DNA from: Bacteroidetes bacterium HGW-Bacteroidetes-12 | GTDB lineage: Bacteria; Bacteroidota; Bacteroidia; Flavobacteriales_E; Vicingaceae | DNA: 12,433 nucleotides | Direction: 5' to 3' | NCBI GenBank assembly: GCA_002841035.1 | Contig: PHDR01000042.1 | Coordinates: forward strand, 1 to 12,433 | In this document: positions 5,760 through 12,433 of the stretch, piece by piece | How the letters are laid out: each line of letters starts with the position of its first letter | How positions within the stretch are numbered: position 1 is the first letter of the stretch | Translations under genes and position numbers: made by a program | Notes under the pieces: model-generated | Database searches by the model: none | Told to the model about the DNA's origin: nothing | Seen by the model: only the letters and a program-made list of their open reading frames with translations

Positions 5760-8700
5760 TTACTGAACTACTTCCACCCATTTACCACCTTTTTTGGCAT
5801 TGATTTCATTGTCATACATGGCTTCACAATAAACTGTCGGTAAATAAAACTTGCCCAAATACGAAGCATTTAACAACACCCTAAATCGTTTCGTTTTGTT
5901 TTTATCAATATCAAAATACAGGTAAACCCTGTCATCACGAATATCCTGATAAGTTGGAACATCAGCAATTTTATTGGTTTCCACTAAGTCCATACGGGTA
6001 TTTCTAATTTCCCAACCCGATGGGAAAATTTGATGCAATGCCATTTCCTTATAATTGCTTCTTATTCCAGGATGTTGAAAAGTAACCTCTGCAATAAAAT
6101 CCATGCCTTGTTTCAACTGATCAACACTTATTTCATTTTCATTCATGTCGAGGTATTTCACATTCATTTTCAGGTCATTTTCTGCAGAACTATTATCACC
6201 TTCCAATGGAATCCCTTTTAATGTGAGACTAATAAACAATATTTGATTCGTGTTATTTTTAATCTTAATTGTTTCTTCTTTCCCAGCCTTCACAGCAAGT
6301 TTATCCAGAGCAATACTTGCCGTAGTTTTCACATTTTTTGCTTTGTCGTTATTGTTCTGAATATCAAAATTCAACTCAGAAGGCGTTCCGGTAACTCCCA
6401 CAAATTTAGCAATAGCCATTAAACTATAAGCAGTGGTTTGTGTACTAAACCATCTTTCTGAACCTAATTGTTTAGCAAGGTCTTTCAGTACTTTTTGTCC
6501 TGTAGTTTTTTCTCCCATTAAGGTTAACGTTTCTAAAATCATAGCTTGGTCACGTTCTGAACTTCCGTAGGTATAACTTAATTCTTTATAAGATTCAACC
6601 GTAGTTGAAATATTTTGAATTAAATTTTTAGCTACGTTTGATTTTCCTGCTAGTTCATAAGCAGCTGCCAAACGCCATTTAGCCGAAACAGATAATTGCT
6701 TCATCTCTTTCATTCTATTCATAGCTCCCAATGCAGGTTTTTTAGCTAAGGCTAATGTATATAAGCGATAGGCTTGCATCAATTCATCATTCTGACCATA
6801 GTAGTAATAATTATTTTTATTCATACCACGAGACTGCCAAGCATTTGCTAATTTGGTTTGATAGTTAGTCCAATTAGATAAAAATCCTGTCGGTAAACTA
6901 TAGCCTTTTGCTTGAGCCTCTAACATAAAATGCCCCGCATAACTACTTCCCCAATCGTTGGTATTGGTATTTCCTTGCCAATAACTTAAGCCACCATCAG
7001 ACAATTGGAATTTCTTTATTTTATTAATTCCTTCTCGGATATTAAATTCAATTTCGGCTTTTTGTTTTTGGTCTAAATCCAACAAACTGCTTAAATACAA
7101 TTGAGGGAAAACTCCTGATGTTGTTTGCTCTAAACATCCATGAGGATACCTGATTAAATACTGCAAACGCTTTTCTAAATTAATTGGCGGAATTTTTGAA
7201 ACTTCAATAGTTCCTTTGTTTGTTCCTTTCATTCCTACTGGCATATAGTTAGCTTCCCAAGTTTTGCCAGGTTCTACCATGGCATTAATTACTGATGTAA
7301 TTTCAGGATTTGCAGGTTTAACATTAATTTCAAAATCGTAAGTAGCGATTTCACTACCACTTGTTGCCGTAATTTTTACTTTTCCAACACCCAACGCTTC
7401 AGCAACTTTTAAATCAAAGTTTACCACTTCATCACCTTCGCGTGAGAAAGTAAGTTCTTGTGTTTTACTTCCTGTAATTTTAAGTAAACTGTTTGTTTCT
7501 ATTTTTACGGAAACATTTTTTACTTTTTTGTCCATGGCAAAAACAGTTACAGGCAATTTCACTTCTTCATTAGGACTTAATGTGCGAGGCAAGGTAGCCA
7601 ATACCATTAATGGTTTTTTAACTGGAGTGGTTTTTTCTCCAGCACCATAAGCTCCTTGATTACCTGTTACTACCATTGTTCTTACCGAACCAACATAATT
7701 AGGCATTTTAAACGTATGTGTTTTTGAACTTCCTTTTTCAATAGTAAAAGGTCCTGCATAAATTACCACAGGTTTAAACCTATTAGCTTTCGGACCACCT
7801 TTGGCATTAATGTAATCATCACCACCTAAAGCTAGTAACCCTGCCATTTCTCCCGAAAAAGCATTCATCACATACTTGTACATATCCCAAGTTTTAACGC
7901 CCAATGCTTCTCGGGCATAAAATGTTTCCCATGGATTAGGCGTTTTAAATCGGGTTAAATCCAACAACCCATCATCCACAATAGCAATGGTATAAGTCAT
8001 TTTTTTACCTTCTTTTTCGCTTACAGTAATTTTAAAATCACTTTCGGGAGCTAGTTCTTCGGGCATTTTAATTACTGGATTTAAGTGAGTGGCTTTATCT
8101 TCCACAGCAATAGACTGAATGCCATACAAACGAATAGGCAAATCATTTTCCACCTGATTATGCGGTTGTATTAGCGTTACATTTACATAAACATTTGGAG
8201 CCATCTCGGCAGTAGTTTTAAAGGAGAAAGTATTGTTTTGAGCAGAAACATCCACCCATTTTTTCTCAATAACGGTTGAGCCTGACTCTACACTTAACAA
8301 TGCTCTTCCTGTTTTTGCATTAGGCAATTCAATTTTTACTTCATCACCTACTTGATATACTTTTTTATCGCAACTAAAAGAAAGCATTTCAGCACCACCT
8401 GGATTATCTCCTGAGTTGCTGTTCCACCAACCGGAATAAGACATATAAAAAGTTTGTCCAGTACTGTGTCCAGTTACTGGGTCAGTAACAATTATCAATT
8501 TTCTTCCCCAATAATTTTGGTCAAACTTCATATCAAAAATGGCTTTTCCATTGGTGGTATTAATATATGCTTCTTTAATTAAATTTTTAGAACGGTTGGC
8601 TACATATCGAGCTAAGTCGTAGTTATCAGAACTTTCCCACCACCAACTCCAATACACATCATAAATTTCAATTTTTACTTTCTGACGGCTGACAGGCTTG

Positions 8701-11324
8701 CCATCTTCATCAACCGTAACTATAGGAATTAGGTTAGATTGATCTGAAAACAAGGCTCCATTCCAACCTTTACCTTCGGGAACTTTAACTCCTACATAAC
8801 CTCTATATGGAGAATAATCTATCGCTTGTCTATCTACGCTAAACTCACCACCATTTTCAAAAGCTCTAATTTTAAAATTGGCTTTTAACATACCAGGAGC
8901 TACCTCTTTTTTTACATTAATTTTAGGATAAATAGTTGTTTTTCCTTCACTGTTTAGTTTGCCATCAAAAATCATATTTTCTTCCGATTCAAAGCTTTTT
9001 GCAGGATTATCAAAGGTATAATCGGGATAATCTTTAAAAGTAGTTTTTGATTGCGTTAAAATCAGTTCCACATCCGTTTTAATGTTGCCAGCAATAGCTC
9101 CATGCAACCATTTTACTTCCATATCACCAGTCATAGGTTGATTATCTTTTAGCACTTTAGTTTTAAAATCGAGATTTATTTTTAATCGATTGGGTTTAAT
9201 GGTTTCAATTTTCAAAGTTTTTGTAAAAGAAGAACCACCTACTTTAATTTTTGCTAACCAATTTCCTGTGGGAGCATCATCATCGGTTTTGGTTCTAAAA
9301 TCATAAAAACCATTTTCGCCAGTTGTTTTTATTTTGCGTGAATATAGTTGGTTTTCAGGAGTATAAAGCTCCATTACCACAGGATGATTTATGGGCAACA
9401 CGCCTAATTTATCCTCTAAAATAAAGGCTACAAAAAGAGAATCGCCTGGACGCCAAACACCTCTTTCGCCATAAATATATCCTTTCACTCCTTTTTTAAT
9501 GGCTGCTCCGCCTACATCAAACATACTTACTGACAAGGCAGAACCATCATCTAAACGTAAATAACCCACCTGTTTACCTTGTTTAGCAACTAATAAGAAA
9601 GGTTTTTTATTTAAATCAATATCTACCAACCCATCACTGTTGGTGGTAGCTTTTTTCATTAATTGGTGTTGATAGTTGTATATTTCTATACTAACATTGG
9701 CAAGTGGTTGTGTGGTTTTAATATCTGTAACTGCAACTGTAAGGGTTTTACCGTTGCCACCTTTGGCAATAATTCCTAAGTCTGAGGCAAATACATTTTT
9801 GGCTACTTTTCGGTTATTTCTGGAGTAATAAGATTTGCTGCAAGGGTTATCTCTTTCGTCCCAACTGTAATCATCATCATAATAGTAATAATCATCGTCA
9901 TAATAATAGTAATCGCTTGGTTGATCATAGCTTAATGCATCACGTTCATCTTCTAAATCAATTTCTTCAAGCTCATCAGCTGTATTTTCGCAAGGGTAAA
10001 GCGAATGTTTTTTACGAAAAGATAGTTCTACTCTGTAGATAGCTCCCGGTTCAGCATTGATTAAGGAGGATAAATCAATAGAAAAGGTATTCCAATTTCC
10101 GTAATCTATGGCTTTGGTGGCATTTAATTTCATTTCCGATTGATGAACAATTCTACCCACTCGCTTCATTTCTCTATTGTCGTTAAGTTGATTTACTTGT
10201 AGAAATTGAGCTACATTTTTCTCAAAAACTTTAATAATTTTTACGTCTATCGCACTTAAATTTACTGCTTTAAATGGAAAAATTAATCCGTTGGTGCTTG
10301 GTAAAATAACCCCATCTCCAATCAGTTCAACACTAGGTTTTAGGCTGGTAAAAGATATGCTTTTTTCAAACCCTTCAATTAATGGGTAGTTAATGGAGTT
10401 TTTTACAGTTTTATCAATAATAATTTTTGATGTACCTATTAATCGTTGTTGGGGATATGCGTTTAAGGTGTTTTCATCAACAGTTAAACGCAAGGCTTCT
10501 CCCGATTGCAAATACACCAATCCGTTAAGGTCTTGGGTGGTGCTGATTGGGTCGGAAAAATAAATAACAATGGTTTGTTCTGGTTGTTGTATCACTTTTA
10601 AATCCATCACTTTAAATTCGCCTAAAGGTGGTATTTCTATATTTTGTTCTCCTTTTTCTTCTGATTCTATTGCTTTGCCATCCCATTTTAATATTATTTC
10701 ACCTCTTTTTTCTGTTCTATTTATACTGTCAATTGAAAAAGTGTTCAGCCTTTCGCCAATACGATGATTCCAAGAGATAGTTAATTTTTTGCCATTTTGA
10801 GTGGCAGAAATGGTTTTTTCTAAGTTCTCAGCATTAGCAAAATCAGCAGTTTTTAATTCATAGGTAATTTGTTGCCATTTTAGTGAATTATTATCGTATG
10901 CCTTAACACCTGCAAATTGTAAGTCAATGCCTTGTTTATAGGTCTCAAAATCAAAATAAAAGATTTTCAAGTCTTTTTCAACTTTCACAATTTCAGAAAG
11001 ATAAAACTCAGCTTTAAAATGCGTATTAGAAGGCAACCTATTTTTTGGACGAAATTCAATAGTTGTTTCATCTAACCAATAAGCATCTCCTTTAATATCA
11101 GGGCTAAAATCAAATAAATTATCATCAATAGCTTTGTCGTATTGTGCTTTAGAAGAAGGTTCTGCTAAGGTAATTTTTATGGTAGATTGATTGGAAATGA
11201 TACCTGAGGTAAACCCAGAAATATAAGCGATAAAAGCAGGATTAATAGGTTCGTTTCTCTTATCATCGTTACATCCAACTGCTAAAAGAATTAAAGGAAC
11301 AAGAATTAATGCTATTTTTCTCAT
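5760..11324 (-). CDS. yfhM: Bacterial alpha-2-macroglobulin lipoprotein with intact thioester
   Basis: This very large envelope protein of 1854 residues is thought to trap proteases that enter the periplasm, by covalent attachment through an internal thioester. The N-terminus MRKIALILVPLILLAVGC is a type II signal peptide, lipidated at Cys18. The mature protein begins CNDDKRNE. An N-terminal series of beta-sandwich (MG) domains follows, including the MG2-type segment with YGERGVWRPGDSL (618-630). The A2M core includes AIVDDGLLDLT (1114-1124). The thioester HGCLEQTT is at 1395-1402, with Cys1397 and Gln1400 encoded at 7125-7136. It sits in a helical thioester domain (about 1370-1660) containing LSDGGLSYW, and a C-terminal receptor-like beta domain ends the protein. 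An acidic Tyr-rich loop (466-490) sits between Cys445 and Cys495. I could not place the bait region. I counted six cysteines. Homologues pair with PbpC; here the module 3971-5691 separates them. ATG at 11322-11324. Confidence 0.93.
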   Translation of the reverse strand: MRKIALILVPLILLAVGCNDDKRNEPINPAFIAYISGFTSGIISNQSTIKITLAEPSSKAQYDKAIDDNLFDFSPDIKGDAYWLDETTIEFRPKNRLPSNTHFKAEFYLSEIVKVEKDLKIFYFDFETYKQGIDLQFAGVKAYDNNSLKWQQITYELKTADFANAENLEKTISATQNGKKLTISWNHRIGERLNTFSIDSINRTEKRGEIILKWDGKAIESEEKGEQNIEIPPLGEFKVMDLKVIQQPEQTIVIYFSDPISTTQDLNGLVYLQSGEALRLTVDENTLNAYPQQRLIGTSKIIIDKTVKNSINYPLIEGFEKSISFTSLKPSVELIGDGVILPSTNGLIFPFKAVNLSAIDVKIIKVFEKNVAQFLQVNQLNDNREMKRVGRIVHQSEMKLNATKAIDYGNWNTFSIDLSSLINAEPGAIYRVELSFRKKHSLYPCENTADELEEIDLEDERDALSYDQPSDYYYYDDDYYYYDDDYSWDERDNPCSKSYYSRNNRKVAKNVFASDLGIIAKGGNGKTLTVAVTDIKTTQPLANVSIEIYNYQHQLMKKATTNSDGLVDIDLNKKPFLLVAKQGKQVGYLRLDDGSALSVSMFDVGGAAIKKGVKGYIYGERGVWRPGDSLFVAFILEDKLGVLPINHPVVMELYTPENQLYSRKIKTTGENGFYDFRTKTDDDAPTGNWLAKIKVGGSSFTKTLKIETIKPNRLKINLDFKTKVLKDNQPMTGDMEVKWLHGAIAGNIKTDVELILTQSKTTFKDYPDYTFDNPAKSFESEENMIFDGKLNSEGKTTIYPKINVKKEVAPGMLKANFKIRAFENGGEFSVDRQAIDYSPYRGYVGVKVPEGKGWNGALFSDQSNLIPIVTVDEDGKPVSRQKVKIEIYDVYWSWWWESSDNYDLARYVANRSKNLIKEAYINTTNGKAIFDMKFDQNYWGRKLIIVTDPVTGHSTGQTFYMSYSGWWNSNSGDNPGGAEMLSFSCDKKVYQVGDEVKIELPNAKTGRALLSVESGSTVIEKKWVDVSAQNNTFSFKTTAEMAPNVYVNVTLIQPHNQVENDLPIRLYGIQSIAVEDKATHLNPVIKMPEELAPESDFKITVSEKEGKKMTYTIAIVDDGLLDLTRFKTPNPWETFYAREALGVKTWDMYKYVMNAFSGEMAGLLALGGDDYINAKGGPKANRFKPVVIYAGPFTIEKGSSKTHTFKMPNYVGSVRTMVVTGNQGAYGAGEKTTPVKKPLMVLATLPRTLSPNEEVKLPVTVFAMDKKVKNVSVKIETNSLLKITGSKTQELTFSREGDEVVNFDLKVAEALGVGKVKITATSGSEIATYDFEINVKPANPEITSVINAMVEPGKTWEANYMPVGMKGTNKGTIEVSKIPPINLEKRLQYLIRYPHGCLEQTTSGVFPQLYLSSLLDLDQKQKAEIEFNIREGINKIKKFQLSDGGLSYWQGNTNTNDWGSSYAGHFMLEAQAKGYSLPTGFLSNWTNYQTKLANAWQSRGMNKNNYYYYGQNDELMQAYRLYTLALAKKPALGAMNRMKEMKQLSVSAKWRLAAAYELAGKSNVAKNLIQNISTTVESYKELSYTYGSSERDQAMILETLTLMGEKTTGQKVLKDLAKQLGSERWFSTQTTAYSLMAIAKFVGVTGTPSELNFDIQNNNDKAKNVKTTASIALDKLAVKAGKEETIKIKNNTNQILFISLTLKGIPLEGDNSSAENDLKMNVKYLDMNENEISVDQLKQGMDFIAEVTFQHPGIRSNYKEMALHQIFPSGWEIRNTRMDLVETNKIADVPTYQDIRDDRVYLYFDIDKNKTKRFRVLLNASYLGKFYLPTVYCEAMYDNEINAKKGGKWVEVVQ
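9870..9911 (-). repeat. Tandem 21-bp duplication encoding YYYYDDD twice
   Basis: Two adjacent 21-base units (9891-9911 and 9870-9890 in coding order) agree at 18 of 21 positions, and both encode YYYYDDD (residues 472-478 and 479-485 of the alpha-2-macroglobulin). All three differences are synonymous. They form the core of an acidic, tyrosine-rich loop bracketed by Cys445 and Cys495, which could form a disulphide. Acidic Tyr-rich loops at this place occur, from memory, in other Bacteroidota homologues, but length seems to vary; slipped-strand duplication would explain that. Confidence 0.75.
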
Positions 11325-11434
11325 GGTATGGATTTATGAATTAAAAAAATAAAAGTAATTTTTTTATTTTATTTCGATAGTGATTCCACCATTTATATTT
11401 AATTTTATCGTACTTTTTATTAACTTAAAAACCG
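11325..11434. promoter_or_regulatory. Divergent promoter region, 110 bases
   Basis: This spacer separates the minus-strand macroglobulin gene from the plus-strand cytochrome operon, so it must hold start signals for both unless they are read from further away. It is extremely A/T-rich. One-mismatch -7 candidates are TACTTTTT on the plus strand (11411-11418) and TACTTTTA on the minus strand, but neither has a TTG at the right distance. An all-A/T inverted repeat (AAAATAAAA/TTTTATTTT, 11346-11370) may be only compositional. I see no convincing operator. Confidence 0.4.
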
Positions 11435-11779
11435 ATGAGAAAAATTATTTACATTAGTTTAGTATCGCTTCTTAGTGCATGCTATTACAATGCTGATGAT
11501 TTGTCTGAGGCAACACAGCCTAATGCTTTAACATACAACAAAGATGTAAAAGCAATTATTGAAAGAAGGTGTAATAATTGTCACGCTATAAATGGGACGC
11601 AAAAAATAGAATTACCTTTTTATAGCTCGTTTAATAAAGTTAAAAATGAAATTTCAGGGATTCAATCTAGGGCATTAAATTTAATGGATATGCCAGAATC
11701 TATTTCTTTTAATGGACCACTAACACAAGGAGAGAAAGACACGCTGCAACTATGGATTAACCAAGGAGCCCTAGAGTAA
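11435..11779 (+). CDS. Mono-haem c-type cytochrome lipoprotein
   Basis: This 114-residue exported lipoprotein carries one covalent haem. The signal peptide MRKIIYISLVSLLSAC ends in lipobox LSAC, with lipidation at Cys16. After a short linker, NKDVKAIIERRCNNCH holds the haem-binding CNNCH (46-50), with His50 as the proximal ligand. The segment LMDMPESISFNGPLTQGEKD resembles the distal-ligand region of small cytochrome c domains, with Met86 (or Met84) the likely axial ligand. The ending LQLWINQGA is typical of the 'cytochrome c, cell wall or planctomycete type' fold. It probably carries electrons at the envelope, but no partner oxidase or dehydrogenase is visible. It heads a plus-strand operon; the YceI gene starts 18 bases after its stop. 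The ATG at 11435 fits the signal peptide. Confidence 0.85.
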   Translation: MRKIIYISLVSLLSACYYNADDLSEATQPNALTYNKDVKAIIERRCNNCHAINGTQKIELPFYSSFNKVKNEISGIQSRALNLMDMPESISFNGPLTQGEKDTLQLWINQGALE

Positions 11780-11797
11780 TTAATGTAAATTAAAAAT

Positions 11798-12337
11798 ATG
11801 AAACAATTTATTAGCTTATTATTTACTGTTTGCTTTTTAAGTAGTTATGCCCAAGACTTATATAAAGCTACTAATGGAGAAATTTCTTTTTTTTCGGAAG
11901 CACCTGTAGAAAATATAAGTGCGGTTAACAAAAATGCGAAAGCGTTGATAAACGCTAAAAACAATGAAGTTGCATTTGTTGTAACCAACGTAGGATTCAA
12001 ATTTGAAAAACTATTAATGGAAGAACATTTTAATGAAAATTACATGGAAAGCCATAAGTATAAAGTTTCTGTGTTTAAGGGAAAGATAATAAATGAAATA
12101 GATTTTACCAAAGATGGTACTTATGAAGTTACCGCTAAAGGAACATTAGATATACACGGAGTAACCGTTGAAAGAGAAATAAAAGGAACATTAACCATTA
12201 TTAACGGAAACATTACCTTAACATCTGAATTTGATGTAGCATTAAAAGACCATAAAATTAAAATCCCAAAAGTGGTAATAAAAAATATAGCAGAAGTTAT
12301 AAAAGTATCTATAAATATTCAATTTTCTAACAAATAA
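11798..12337 (+). CDS. YceI family secreted protein
   Basis: This 179-residue protein has a Sec signal peptide (MKQFISLLFTVCFLSSYAQD, likely cleaved after SYA at residue 18), so it is periplasmic or secreted. The rest is one YceI lipocalin-like beta-barrel, whose relatives bind long isoprenoid or amphipathic ligands such as polyprenyl quinones. Diagnostic segments are FEKLLMEEHFNENYMES (about 68-84), FKGKI, then TYEVTAKGTLDIHGVTVERE (108-127) and KGTLTI. The ligand here is unknown. It lies between a c-type cytochrome gene and another exported protein gene, with gaps of 18 and 6 bases, so it is co-transcribed with both. That context fits a quinone-binding or redox-linked envelope role, which is inference. 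Confidence 0.92.
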   Translation: MKQFISLLFTVCFLSSYAQDLYKATNGEISFFSEAPVENISAVNKNAKALINAKNNEVAFVVTNVGFKFEKLLMEEHFNENYMESHKYKVSVFKGKIINEIDFTKDGTYEVTAKGTLDIHGVTVEREIKGTLTIINGNITLTSEFDVALKDHKIKIPKVVIKNIAEVIKVSINIQFSNK

Positions 12338-12343
12338 AAAATC

Positions 12344-12433
12344 ATGATAAAAACTATCTTTTTTTCATCACTCGTTCTAATTTCAGCTCAATCTTTTGCC
12401 CAAGATGACTTGTTAAATATATTGGAGAGCGAG
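12344..12433 (+). CDS. Exported protein, 5' end only (possibly DUF5777-type beta-barrel)
   Basis: Thirty codons are visible before the window ends. They begin with ATG six bases after the YceI stop and stay open to the edge. The translation MIKTIFFSSLVLISAQSFAQ is a Sec signal peptide, probably cleaved after SFA, and the mature protein would start QDDLLNILES. The start is supported by the signal peptide and tight spacing. From memory, Bacteroidota genes after cytochrome c and YceI genes often encode DUF5777 outer-membrane beta-barrels whose mature ends begin with a DDLL-like helix. The match is suggestive, but ten residues cannot settle it. Confidence 0.7.
   Translation, partial: MIKTIFFSSLVLISAQSFAQDDLLNILESE

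Noticed and set aside
11346..11370. All-A/T inverted repeat AAAATAAAA/TTTTATTTT in the divergent spacer
   Set aside because: A 9-bp stem without G or C in such A/T-rich DNA is expected by chance and is too weak to call as terminator or operator.

Overview
The window looks like chromosomal DNA from a low-GC member of the Bacteroidota, probably close to Flavobacteriia. Four things suggest this. Protein families typical of that phylum are present: a DUF2795 protein, a YceI protein beside a haem lipoprotein, and a large alpha-2-macroglobulin lipoprotein with a Tyr/Asp loop. Promoter-like sites fit the Bacteroidota form TTG-N19-TAnnTTTG rather than the E. coli form. Shine-Dalgarno sequences are generally absent. 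Intergenic palindromes are of the TCCCGATA/TATCGGGA kind.

Layout. From 74 to 11324 every gene is on the minus strand, so transcription runs from high to low coordinates. In that order: a 1854-residue alpha-2-macroglobulin lipoprotein (5760-11324), a two-gene module of an AAA/ABC-type ATPase and a DUF4276 protein whose ends overlap by 4 bases (3971-5691), penicillin-binding protein 1C (1582-3933), a PduO-type cobalamin adenosyltransferase (954-1502), a small DUF2795 protein (592-813) and a MORN-repeat lipoprotein (74-496). A 110-base divergent spacer (11325-11434) separates this block from a plus-strand operon: a mono-haem c-type cytochrome lipoprotein (11435-11779), a YceI-family secreted protein (11798-12337), and the start of a third exported protein cut by the window edge (12344-12433).

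How the genes work together. Alpha-2-macroglobulin and PbpC form a known bacterial pair (yfhM-pbpC in E. coli). It is thought to trap proteases that breach the envelope and then repair peptidoglycan. Here the pair is split by the ATPase-DUF4276 module. The module's architecture (SMC-like ATPase plus Toprim-like partner) resembles split OLD/PARIS-type defence systems, and its GC content is visibly lower than its neighbours' (about 27% against 36-37% in hand-counted samples). It is the best candidate here for a laterally acquired and possibly undescribed system. PbpC, just downstream of it, has no ATG and seems to start at TTG.

The adenosyltransferase and DUF2795 genes look like ordinary core genes, each with its own promoter-like site. 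The plus-strand operon looks like an envelope redox or lipid-binding module. No rRNA, tRNA, CRISPR array, insertion sequence or replication origin was seen. No gene-free stretch exceeds 300 bases.
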